Below are positions 10,241-20,929 of a stretch of DNA of 64,000 nt, in pieces. The position numbers and the translations under genes were made by a program. The DNA is taken from NCBI GenBank assembly GCA_010093515.1, contig MU001697.1, positions 69,178 to 133,177 of the forward strand. The letters run 5' to 3'. This DNA comes from Lineolata rhizophorae. Lineage: Eukaryota > Ascomycota > Dothideomycetes > Lineolatales > Lineolataceae. Position 1 is the first letter of the stretch, and the number at the start of each line of letters is the position of its first letter. The notes under the pieces were generated by a model, which searched no databases, was not told the origin of the DNA, and saw only the letters and a list, made by a program, of their open reading frames with translations.

Positions 10241-10880
10241 GGGCTTGTGTGCAGGGAAGTAGGAACGCAGAGGAATGAGTAAATAGAAGCGCGGCTGCTA
10301 TACGGAACGAGATTCTAGGGTAGCCGGGCGCAGTAGCAGGGTTTGATTACTCAAATGACAATAATTTAGGTACTGAGGTATAGCAGGTTACGATGTAGGG
10401 AAAAAAGAAACTTGTAGGTATACAGCCGTCGTTCTGAGAAAGTGCAACTAGTATATGTGAATCTCGAAGTTGAGCTTTCCTATCTCTCAAGAGTACACGT
10501 TTCACTGCATGGATGACAGCTCGTCAGGATGCCGCTCCTTCGTCTTAGGGTGGGTTTTCCAAAGATGTAGTTCCTAAGTTGTTCAACAGCTCAAAAGAAA
10601 TAGTGCCACACGAATAAGCATGCAATTATTCAGAATGAAACTTGGATTCAAATCTCTTGACTTCTGTCGGTGCCATGTGATGTCAAGCTGGTCGGCATGA
10701 TCCTCGCGGACTGACCAGTGGTGCTACATGACAGTACTGCCGAGAAGCCCCGCAATTCTATGTAGTAAACGATTCGAGGAGCCCCCCCAACCGCACAGTT
10801 TTGGAGTTGCTAAGATTCTATCAAATTAAGCTCAGATAAGTCTGGATTGGTTCGAGTAATAAATTTTTAGCTCACGTTCG
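10241..10880. other. AT-rich intergenic DNA between Mpv17 gene and tRNA
   Basis: The first about 70 bases are the Mpv17 promoter and leader side. The rest is AT-rich and has no reading frame of note. Confidence 0.5.
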
Positions 10881-10894
10881 AAAAAAGGGCAAAA
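10881..10894 (-). terminator. RNA polymerase III terminator of tRNA-Pro
   Basis: On the minus strand, downstream of the tRNA 3' end, there is a T4 run (plus-strand AAAA, 10891-10894) followed by a T6 run (10881-10886). Both are standard Pol III stop signals within 20 nt of the mature end. Confidence 0.7.
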
Positions 10895-10900
10895 GTAAGG

Positions 10901-11005
10901 GGCCTGACCGGGATTCGAACCCGGGGCCTGTCACAATTCAAGATGCTTAGAAACATCCAGGCTTGGGAACCCGAAGCGACAATCATACCACTAGACCATC
11001 AGGCC
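10901..11005 (-). tRNA. tRNA-Pro (anticodon CGG) with intron of about 33 nt
   Basis: Read on the minus strand, the acceptor arms GGCCTGA and TCAGGCC pair over 7 bp. The D arm contains GGTCTAGTGGTATGAT, as in fungal tRNA-Pro. The anticodon stem GTCGC pairs with GTGAC around the loop TTCGGG/T, and the T arm is CCGGGTTCGAATCCCGG. Anticodon CGG reads codon CCG. The gene is about 33 nt longer than a mature tRNA; the extra bases lie between positions 37 and 38, the standard nuclear tRNA intron site. A boxes and B boxes are intact and a Pol III terminator follows, so the gene looks functional. Confidence 0.93.
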
Positions 11006-13573
11006 AAATATACCACAATTTTGTGCCAAAATATAATATCACTAGCCTCCAAATTTGGACGACACATTCTCCTACTTGCCATATTTAGCTTCTGCCTTTT
11101 GCAGTCCTTGGCCCGATGTCCGGTTCAAACTTGCTCCTAAGATTAAAGTGAGGTTAAACTTCTGATATGCACTTATAGTTAACTATACCCTTACATCAAA
11201 GACGCTCCAGATTTCTGCTGTTGTTTTTGTACGCCCCTAATATACGGGCACTTTGCTTCTCGAACGTAGGTATATTGCAATCGTGTTTAGCTGAGGACGT
11301 AATGGTAGTCCGCTACACTACCGCTATCTCACTCCTTGAATCAAATATTTCGGTGTACCATAACTCCTTGGACGTTTATTGAAAAATCTTCGTTATGATA
11401 TAAGTGCCCCAGAACTAAGGGAAAGAATTCAGGCCCATGTCACGCTTAATCAGTCAAGCTATTTATTATATTGAACAAGGCGATCAATTTGCCGGAATTA
11501 TATTTTCATAGTCCCTATTTGAACTCAAACATCGGGTATGCAAGGTCATCTTTGAATTATTAATAAATCAAGAAATATGTTACTTCACGTATGATAAGCT
11601 ATTCGAGCAAACTAATGCTGTCATAAGTAGTCTGATCGACCTAGGTGCTCTATAATTCGCACCTCTGAGATTGGCAAACTATTCTCTTGAGGCATCGAAA
11701 CCTTGCAGTATACTAGCTTAAGTGTACGATTGATTCAATCCTTGCTTGACTGATTGGACAGACTTAGTGAAACTATGACTAAAGCAGGAGCAAACGGAAT
11801 CCTAAGAAATCAGAAATGATATCGCATTCTTCAAAGTCGCTGCTCCCTGAGCCATTCGCAATTCCAGTTCACATAATACACCTAAAGAAATTTTGCACGA
11901 CTATTCCATAGAGTATAGCCCTACCATTTCTATCAGTCAATCACTATTAAGTAACCAATCTATGCGCTTAGCTCCAATGTACGTTCGTGTTTTATCATTT
12001 GCTGTGTACTGGAGAGCTTTTGATTCCGACGCAAGGTTAAACTTACGAGAGAAGCCATTAAAGCCCCACCCAGAAGTGTTATTTTATAAAGGAAACCGAA
12101 ATCGAAATGAGTCTTCCTCACTTACAGTGTGTGAACTATTTTCCCAAGCTTCTAGGAGTTCCAACCATGCATTTGAAAGAATCAGCATCGCTGTTGGATA
12201 AGCAATTATCTTTGCATACGCCTGCACTGAAATGTATCTTTTGCTAAATATGTGCGGGAAATCGTAGCTATAGTTATTGTCTTCGAGTCAGCTAAATATG
12301 TAGCAAGCTTGCACTTGTGGCTATTCCGGAGCGGAGCAGATTGCTTCATCGTATGCCATTCCATTTTTGGGCTTTATATGTAATCTGTTGATGATTGTAG
12401 CCGCATAAGTATCGATATCACATTTATGGGATGGTTTTATTTCTGTATCTTTTACTGCTCAAACGCGCTGGAGACCACAACGTCGGCGTGGTCACTTGTT
12501 AGTCGCGTCGAACTCTTACAGCCCAACGTATGGTCAAGATACACACAAGCCTCCGCCAGGCTTAGACATCCTGTAGATGCTACTACGATTATTTCTATAC
12601 TGGATGCCTCTTTCCCATGCCGAAGGGCACGTTGACTTCCGGAATAGCTTAGCACTTGCACGAGGCGACGAGGCTTATCTAGAATTTCAAGCCAGTAATT
12701 TCCATTTCGGCGACTTTGGCAACGCCGTGCGCCATTTAGTCCTACGAAGTGGCAGCTACCCAAAAAAAAGCCAAGGCAGCACAACATCGACAACCCGCTC
12801 ATCGAAAACCCTTAGGATGAGACCTCCCGCAACCACTCGCTCACTAGAGGCCTTCCTTCGCATGCCCCATTGCCATCCGTCCCAGCTAAGATAAAGAACA
12901 AAGGAAAATTACAAGTAGACTTCGGGCTGCCGGGGGGAATCGAATGTGATCAGTCCACCAGGATGAAAGTGGCACGCTCTGGGGACCGTCTAAAAGGAAT
13001 AAAGGGGGAGAGTGAGGAGAACAAGAAGCCACGAAGCCACCTCTGGAGAATGGGGCTTCGAAAAGCGAGCCGGAGAACAGAGATCGCGCGAGAAGACGCC
13101 TTGTCAACACCATTGGGAATCAAAACAAAGAAGCCAGCCATTGAACCGCACAAGAAGTGGGTATTCAACTCCGTCCCGGGGTTGAGAAAGAAGGAAAGGA
13201 AAAAAGAACTAAACGCTTAGTGCCCGATGCATTGCCGCACGGCAGAAAATGCAACGTCTCGTCAGAAAGCACAAGCGGACAAGTGCGCGTGCAACGCAAC
13301 ACACCCTTCGAGATGCCCCGCAAACCGCACCCAGGCCGTAAACATATGAATCCGAGCAGAACCAGAGGCCGTTGGCGGCAAGAAACAACAAACAGCAAAC
13401 ATTACAAGATCGTCCGGTCACGCGCTATTACTAGCTTCTTCGCAGAATAAAAATGCATAATGGAAAACGCTCCTTCGCAGAGATGCGTGTCCGAAGCCGG
13501 AATTAGTCGAAAGAGTGACTCGTGCGGAAAGGAAAGTCGTCATTAACTCGCATTGATAGCTCGGCGCACGATG
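11006..13573. other. AT-rich gene-free tract
   Basis: Up to about 12400 the sequence is strongly AT-rich with frequent TA dinucleotides and no frame above about 100 codons. From 12450 to 13450 composition is nearer average, with two short frames (12577-12894 and 12870-13220, +) that resemble nothing I know. It could be decayed repeat DNA, but I see no terminal repeats or transposase or polymerase motif. Confidence 0.5.
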
Positions 13574-14788
13574 CTACAAGCGCTTGCCGGGCACGAAGAT
13601 GAATAGGCAGCTAAGCGCGGCGACGACAAGGACCGTCCAGAGCAGTACCATGAGGGCACGCTTGATTAGAAGACGGCGGATGAAAGGCTCCCGGATACGG
13701 GAGAAGGTCATGAAAGTGTACTCGGAGTAGCCGGGGATCGCCGTAATCGGTTCGACTGTGTATTGCTGGACTAGTAGCGCGTACACGCCGATCGCAAACG
13801 GAATGATAACCTCGTATATAGTTAGTTCTCGTCGCCTTCACAAAAGTACGGGTGGAAAGAGATGGGGGGCATTACAAAACAGCGAGTGCTACGCGGGTAG
13901 TCTAGGAAGATTAGGACAAAAGCAGTCCAAAAGGCACCAAACATGCAGATTAGCCCAGCCACAAGCCGCGCCATGCCGCTCGGCGGAACAATGTTGCCTA
14001 AAGCCTTTGCCTTCAAGAATCCCGGGAATGCGTCGCGCTCCATGGCTTGGAAGACGTAATCCTTTGCCGCATCGAAGACCTCTGGATCATCACGACCATT
14101 CTGCTCTATGTGCGTGGTGATTTCGTTGAGGATGCCCTGTGGTAGGATGATCTCGCGCTCCGAGCCCGGCAGCAGATAAGTGTAGAGAATCTTGACGGCG
14201 GAGGCCTTTAAGTCTGAGCGAGCGACTGTGTGCCCCGGCGAAGTAGATGCATTTGCGCCCGAAGGAGTCGAGTCGTTGTGCGGCGAGTTCGTCACGCTCG
14301 TTCCCATAAAGCTCGGGCGTGGACGGTCCATGGACTGGCCGCTACCCTGACTATTCTGATGAGAATGTCTACTACCGCTGTCGGTGCGCAGGAACGCGGA
14401 AACGCGCTGTTCTGGCGTCTGCTTCTCGGTCGATGGACCGGCTTGTTCCATGTTGTCCAAGACAGCCGATGAGCGCTTGCTACCGGCTTTCTCCAGCTCC
14501 GGCGTCTCGATCAGGTTGGAGCGGCGAAGTTCGCGAACGTAGTGGCGGCATAATGACATATGCTGGGTCACGTCGAGCCTACAAGCGGTAAGGGTTCACG
14601 TCGGTTGAATCATGAGCTGTTGGAACATACCAGAAATCGAGATAATCGACGGATCTCTGCTGGTCGCGCATGTAAATGTAGAAGGAGAAAAGATCGACCG
14701 GCGGGAGGGTCCGCCTGAATAGCACCTCGCCGAGGGTGGGCAAGCGATGCCGGTTATCGAGCGGCTCCGGGGACGGCGTCGTCGCCAT
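13574..14788 (-). CDS. RGS-domain protein with three C-terminal membrane spans (RAX1/RgsB-like)
   Basis: Predicted 365-residue regulator of G-protein signalling, GTPase-activating for G-alpha subunits if active. Exons 14788-14631, 14578-13876 and 13810-13574 join in frame; donors are GTATGT and GTAATG. The N-terminal RGS half reads LPTLGEVLFRRTLPP, then SVDYLDFW with LDVTQHMSLCRHYVREL completed across intron 1. A hydrophilic Ser/Pro-rich insert of about 100 residues follows, then the second RGS half (AVKILYTYLLPGSE to DAFPGFLKAKAL). Three hydrophobic spans come last: around SGMARLVAGLICMFGAFWTAF, VIIPFAIGVYALLV and VLLWTVLVVAALSCLFIFV. This order (split RGS then three spans) is that of yeast Rax1, a bud-site and polarity protein, and Aspergillus RgsB. 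The last donor (GTAATG) is less standard but gives the uninterrupted second span. Confidence 0.82.
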
Positions 14789-16969
14789 GGCGAAGCGGCG
14801 CGCCGACGATGGGCGCCGACGGTCGGCACGCTCTACGATGTGCTGTGTTGCGATAACGAAGGCCGGTAGAACGTATGTGGGGTGCAGGAGAAAAGGCGCG
14901 ACGCGACGGGCCTAAGTAGTGGGCCGGGCGGGCCGCGGCGCCAGGCAGAAGCGGGCTGCCAGGAAAGGTGGTCGCGATGGCGCGCAGCTGCTGGGTCGCT
15001 CTTGCCAAAATTTCGCGGCGGCGGATCGCGGCGAATCTTGGTGCCCCCGAGCCACTCGCGGATCTCGGTCGGGCGACGGCGATCTGCGGGCGTGCGATCG
15101 AGGAGCCGGCGGCGACGCTGCCCGTATCGCGACGGCGGAAGGAGGGTTCGATCAATTGGCGCAGCGAGCGGCGCGCGGCGGGCGTGAAACGTGGGTCGGC
15201 GGCACTCGTCGGCGGCGACGTGGACGGAAGGAAGGGCGCAGAGGTGACGGTCGGAGCCGGCGGCGGGCAGGAGTAGGAAAGCGAGCGAGGGAGCGACGAC
15301 GCGGCTAGCCTGCAAGTCGGTCGACGGTGGAAAGCGCAATGGAAGCGGTCGTGATGCCGTGGCTTGGAGGTGAGATGGCCCCCTCGCGGTGATGGGCCTC
15401 GCGCTCTGAGGGTGCCCCGGAATTGGGCGTCCCAGTTTTGACGTCGCCGTAGGTGTTGGAACCTGCGACAGAACCAAGGGGGCGATGAGACGCAAGGCCT
15501 GCTGCGTGACGCCAGCCTCGCGCGTTTGGCCAGGCAGCGCGCTAGGGTCAGCATTAATCTAACCAGCCTCGCGTGCCGGCCCAATCACAGCCTCCCAATC
15601 CGTCCTTTTCGAATTACCCGGCCAATTAGGGCGCCCAATCTCTACTTTTCCCCTACTATTAATTTGCCACGTACTTTGGCTCCCGAGCAACGGCCGGCAC
15701 GCAGCGACCGCGCGCTTTCGCCTTTTCTTCTCGACTTCACCTGCATTTTCCCACAAGACTCCTGAAAGCTGCCGATTGTCTGCCTAGCGCGTCTGAAGCG
15801 ATAGGCCTCCGCTGCTAATGACGAATTTCACTTTTCGCGCGCGCCCTTCCTCCCATGTTTCACGGCATTCGTTGCGAGCCAGGGCCGCAATCCCGACAGC
15901 ACTGGCCGCACAACACGCACACTACAGACCCGTGTTTACTCGGGACGGAACCGTGCTCTTCCGATCGCTGGCCGGCACGTGCCCCCTATACAGCGCAGTC
16001 CTCGAGTATCGCAGACGAGAAAAATAAAAACCGCCTCCGCCACGCCGCGGCCTTTGCATCGCAAGAACCGATGTGCCGCGTCCAAGGCTCTCCTACGATG
16101 TGGCATCGCCCCCTCTACGCGGCCGTCTATTTTAGTACGTAAGCGGCGCAAAAGCTTGCTGAGGTCTCATTATTTACGTAGTAAGGCTGAGCATTGACGA
16201 CGAGCTGCAATTGCGACGCTAGAACGTCAATGGGTCTTCCATGAAACGCTCCAAACCCGGTCGTAAATCCTGCGTGCAGTTGCGGGTCTTCAGGTACCGC
16301 GCCACGTAAGTCTTACCCATGGCTTAAACTATGAAGAGACAACGTCGCTCTTTGAGCAACAGCGAACGCGCCGAGTGCGACCGATTTTCGCTTCGAACAT
16401 GTAAGAAGGTAGGCACTCGAACGTATGATGCAGGTCTACTCGAAGATGAGAACAAGCTTTCTGCACTAAACTACTTCTCGCTCGTAAGCCTCCCATAGGT
16501 TGTCAAGTCGTTCCACCGGCTTCCTTTCTGTTCGCGTAAGAGGTCACCCGAGGAGGTGCATGAGGAAGACGTGGCCCCACGCCGCCTGGAAAGATCGGAA
16601 AAGTGCCCCGAGATCGTGAGCAGATTTCCAGTTTTCCTTGCTGTACCGTTCGCCTTACGCATGTCTAATTGCCTATCTAGGGCAGATGCACGAACGGTGG
16701 ATCTCGCCATCTCAGATATGGCGCTTTTGAAATGTCGATATCGGAGGGATCGAGGTGAATTACTTAGAACAAGATGATGTAAAGAGGGCATAAATCTCTC
16801 AGCTCCAAATTCTACATTAAGATGTTTATCGCCCGCGATGATTGCTTAGCAAACAGCAACGGGCAACATTTGGTATCTTGCATTCTCTTCAGCACACAAG
16901 TCTGTCTATAGAGGTGATCCGTCTATCGGATTATACACTTTCATTCTCTTGCGCCATACATATTTCAAA
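14789..16969. other. Divergent intergenic region
   Basis: This 2.2-kb region lies between divergent genes. 14800-15500 is very GC-rich (the RGS gene promoter side) and its long frames are Arg/Ala-rich shadows. 15560-16200 is mixed, with CCAAT-containing segments. 16200-16960 is near-average. No gene recognised. Confidence 0.5.
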
Positions 16970-17584
16970 ATGGAATCTCATGCCTCTTTCTATAGCGTCG
17001 CATCGCCGGTTGGAGCTCCATATCCCGGCACTCCTAGCGGGCCTCCACCCTTTCCTTACCAGAGTGACAGTGGTCTTGCGTCTCCTACTCCATCGAGCAC
17101 CCGGAGCACGCCCCAGCCACACGACACGCGGCAACACGCGCGCAGCCTCTCACAGCAGCAATGGGAAGAGATTCTCCGCAGCAAGGACTGCCCTCAAGGC
17201 CTAATGGGTTAGTCCGAACAAAAGATGCCACGGCCAAAGCCGAGCCGATGGCGGTTTTCCCATCAAGCTGATATCCGATCTCGCTACAAAGCGGACCCGT
17301 GCTACATCTCGCAAGTCTCGACCGAGCTCGAGCGCCGCGCGCGCGCCGACGAACACATCCATCAACTGCCGCAGCATGCGCAGCGCGAAACTGCGGAGGA
17401 GCGCGAGCGCGAGCGCCGGCTCAGTTGGGCGCAGCAGATGATCATGACGAACCCGTTGCTGAGCGCCGAGGTGTTTTGCACGATGTTTAGAAGACATCAG
17501 GAGCATTTAGAGCGGGAGCAGCAGCAGCAACAGCAACAGCAGCAACAACGACAACAGCATCAAAGGCGCGCGCCGTGTATGTAG
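16970..17584 (+). CDS. Small coiled-coil protein with C-terminal poly-Gln, function unknown
   Basis: Predicted 184-residue protein from two exons, 16970-17207 and 17268-17584 (donor GTTAGT, acceptor AAG); the junction keeps frame and yields CPQGLMADIRSRYKADP. The first half is Ser/Pro/Gly-rich and disordered, ending in QQQWEEILRSKDCPQG. The second half (DIRSRYKADPCYISQVSTEL to ERERRLSWAQQMIMTNPLLS) is highly charged and helical, followed by EVFCTMFRRHQEHLERE and a run of Gln encoded by mixed CAG/CAA. The WEEIL-RSKDCP and YKADPCYI segments look constrained, so I treat it as a real gene. No signal peptide, membrane span or known domain is visible. No function assigned. Confidence 0.65.
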
Positions 17585-20046
17585 TCCGGAAGGACTATGC
17601 TGTCGTTCGCTCCTTTCTTGAGGCATTAGATTATTCGGGTCCCTGCCGGTTCAGTTTGCTCGTCCTCTTTTCCCTCGTCCTTTCATTTGGTATTGGCTGG
17701 TAGCCGACTGGAATCGTTGGCTTTTCGTTGGTTTCATTTATCGATGATATCCACTGGAAACAGCAGAGCAGAAGGCATTGCCATTGTATGGCACGCGAGA
17801 CGATTCGGTAGACTAATATACTTAATTGAACTACATCAACACCCCATGGAGACGACAATCGAGAGTAGAGGCGAGTGTTAACTCTATTTCGTCTGCAAAG
17901 AGACACAATGGGCTTCGGTGCTACTGAAATTCACGAACAAAGACCTTGTGAGAAGTGCATGCAAGTTGGAACAAACGGCAAATAGGGAGCAGGCATCGGC
18001 GCATTCTCGGAACGGACGTGTCGTCAACGCGGAACTGCATCGAAGTGAGTGGTACGACTTCGAATAAGCTCTGACCAAGGAAATCTATGGCACCTAATAA
18101 ACACACGAAACCCTAACGCAGGCGCCAAGGACCAGCAAGCTGTAGTCGCGAACCCGATCCCACGGCATCCTCCGCCATAGTGAGTTCTCGAGAGCAAGTT
18201 GCAGCGTCTTTCGAGCATCGGTGAGTTTGGCTGAAGTTGGAACCACAACTCTGTCCCAAGGCTCGAACTTTCCCAAGGGACACCTAATGACCGCTCGACC
18301 GACCTGCGGCCTCAAGACATCCCCCCATCTGTTCCACAAACGGAGAACCCGATCCACTCACTACGTGTCCGTTTCCAGCAGCCCCACGAGCGCACCGCAC
18401 CAGACGCACATGATACAACCCCAAAGTTCCGGATCCGGCAGAAGCGGTAAGCTCGTAGCTCAAGTTCTCCATCATCTCCGGCGGTGCTCCGCAATCCCAT
18501 GCACGACGGGCCCGAAAAAGAAATGGAGATTGCATTTGAGCTGCGTGCTGCGTACATAGGTACATAGCGCGCGGTCGGTGGTCGATCGCTGACCGACCGC
18601 CGTTGGCAGAAAAGAAGTGAACGACCCACTTTTTCCTACCCGCGGGCGCGGGGCCAAGGCTTTCCGTCCTCGGCTCCATCCAAGGGCGTTCCACTCATTG
18701 GCCCGGTGCAAACTCGGATCTGGTTGGATTGGGCAACCGGGGCTGGCGATCACGCGCAAAGCCGAGAAACGAGGTTGGGGGAAGACGACCAGTCCGAAAG
18801 TTTATCCACTACGTACATTCCAGAACTGTGGTAATAACGGCGTACGGAGCTCTCCGAGGCCCTAAGAAGCTAGAGCTACCAGACTTCGCATCACCCCAAG
18901 ACCCGCGCAGCTCAGCGAGCAGCGCGTAGCATTCGATTTCAGGCTGTGGCCGAGCCAGGGTTGGGGGGGGGGGGGGCCCGTGACTTTGCTAACATAAAAC
19001 ACCTGCATTTTTGCTCGGCGGCCCTCAGGTGAGATGGACGGTCCCGAAAATGCGTACCCTGGGCGATTTGTGTAGCAAAGGCAATAAACAGTGGCTGCCC
19101 GCCAAGGGCAGGTGGTGTGGAGGGGTGGTGACTGAGTGATGCGGGGTATGTGTTCCACTGTTCATGTGCCTCTTGCTCGCGGCGAGTGGCGCAAGTGACT
19201 TGCAGGAATATTCGCCAAACAGGATGCTTTCTCGCTTCCACTGTTGCCCCAGCCACTCAGTTGACGCGGATTATGCGTAGCGGGAGAGCACAGCTAGGCA
19301 CGTACATACATGGAGAGGGGGGACGAAACCTTTTTCGGTGGCGGCCAAGTTGTTGTCAATGCTGCTGGTGCCAGCTCGGCGGGGAAGCTGAAGCTACGGT
19401 TCAACAGGCACAAGCCGTGATTCCATGGCTACATGGCGGGCGAGGAGCCCAACGGGGCGGCTAGGGGTGTTTGTACGCCACCAGATATGAAGAGACCTTG
19501 CTGCACCTCACTTGAGCCCAACCTACGGGCCCTGCGAGGCGTGATCTCGCCGTCGAGCCTTAGTTTTGCCAAGCTCAGTTGTGCAAAGCGGGGCGCGGTG
19601 ACCTGGGCAGTTCTGACTCCATCTTCCCTTCTTTTTTCCATTTCGCGTGCTTCGTCACCCGCTTTTTAATCTTGCCTGGCGGATCGTGGAAGAAGGCAAG
19701 AGAAACACCTTCCTTTTTAACAAGGATTTGTGAGACCTCGCACATGCCTCGCGCTTGTTTATATCTTTGAGGTGTTGGTGGCTTGGGTGGTTGGCCCGTC
19801 ATAGATTCATACACGTTTTGACGCGGTACGCCAAGCCATCATCGCCTTCCAAGTTTTACATTCGACGACTACTACGTGCAACAATTTCGGTCTACACCTC
19901 TCTAGTTAGACTTCTGGTCTTTCTGCTGAGAGCTCTTACCGCGACTGCCCAACCCGAGTTACACAATTGACGTACAACCTCACAACCCCGGCTATCCACG
20001 ATAGACCTGCGAATTTTCTACAACTCGTAGACTAGCTCCACCAGTC
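17585..20046. other. Intergenic DNA
   Basis: This 2.4-kb region between tandem plus-strand genes holds many short frames on both strands, none with consistent codon bias. It has a G14 run (18963-18976). A C/T-rich stretch around 19600-19700 and a leader-like stretch before 20047 probably belong to the RING gene promoter. Confidence 0.5.
18963..18976. repeat. Poly(G) run, G14
   Basis: Fourteen consecutive G residues followed by CCC. This is a homopolymer likely to vary in length or be miscounted in assembly; no function is evident. Confidence 0.8.
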
Positions 20047-20929
20047 ATGGCAGTCCTAGCCGCAAGGCAAGAAGAACCAAACTCCGAGGATAGCAGCAGT
20101 TCGAGCACAGCAGTAGCAATCGTACTACCCGCGCTCTTCATACTAATCCTGCTAGTCCTAGTCGTAATGTGAGTATGACTCTTTTTTTTTCCCCGTAGTT
20201 TTCACATGCAATCCTGGTCCTGCGAGAAAAGCGACATTCCGCGGTCCAAATTCTGAACGACATTCGAACAACAGTGTCCTGTAATATGGCCCCGATCGGT
20301 CTGTTGTGTGCTGATGAGGTAGTTCTGCTTTCTCACCTACGAGGTTCAACAGAGCGTTCCTCCTGCCGAGGATATACCGGCCAGAGTCGCCCGAATCAAA
20401 AGCCAAGCGGCGCCAACAGCGAATTAGCCGGCTAGACAAGTTTGTCAAATCCGAGAACTTCCACGAGTGGTGCTCCAAGCACACGAGCGAGCGACCAGGC
20501 CAGTTCACGACGACAAATCCACTGTGGTGAGTGACATTCAGCCAGCGAGGGAAACACAGTACCCTTTTTCCTTCCGCCTGGAAGCACCGAGAATCAGATT
20601 CCCCGTTCCCCCCACCCAGAACCGCAAAAATAAAAAAATTCCAAGGAGCAAAGAACAATCCACTAACACCTAGACCCCCGCCCAAATCCCTCAGCGTCAT
20701 CTGCCTCGACGAGATCGAAGACTCGTCCCAGATCCGCGGTCTCGGCTGCCTGCACGTCTTCCACCAGCACTGCCTCGACGACTGGTTCGCGCGCTTCAAC
20801 GAGTTCTGCCCGCTCTGCCACCGACCCATAGTCCAGCAGAAGGCCGGCAGGTTCGCGAAGGTGGTGGAGCAGCAGCAGCGGCGGCGGTCCTCGTCCGTGA
20901 CTGATGTGGCCGTCTCGGCCATGGTGTGA
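20047..20929 (+). CDS. Membrane-anchored RING-H2 finger protein (probable E3 ubiquitin ligase)
   Basis: Predicted 179-residue protein in three exons: 20047-20168, 20344-20526 and 20695-20929, donors GTGAGT and GTGAGT. Residues about 21-41 (STAVAIVLPALFILILLVLVV) form one membrane span after a short acidic and Ser-rich N-terminus. A basic linker (NRAFLLPRIYRPE, KAKRRQQRISRLDKF) leads to a RING-H2 domain whose first Cys is assembled across intron 2. The ligands are C102, C105, C120, H122, H125, C128, C140 and C143, a C3H2C3 pattern. The C-terminus is Gln/Arg/Ser-rich. The layout (span, then RING-H2) resembles ATL-type and other organelle-membrane E3 ligases that ubiquitinate membrane or ER substrates; the substrate is unknown. 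The exon phases and complete ligand set support this model strongly, even though the introns (175 and 168 nt) are long for the window. Confidence 0.85.

Noticed and set aside
12310-12660. Shared TCCGGAATAGC in opposite orientation near 12325 and 12640
   Set aside because: Only 11 bases match with no extension; too short to call an inverted repeat element.
12925-12965. Possible T-arm of a tRNA (TTCGATTC on the minus strand)
   Set aside because: Flanking bases do not pair as a T stem, and no A box or acceptor stem is present.
20158-20922. 254-codon minus-strand frame opposite the RING gene
   Set aside because: It is antisense to well-supported exons and introns and has no recognisable motif.
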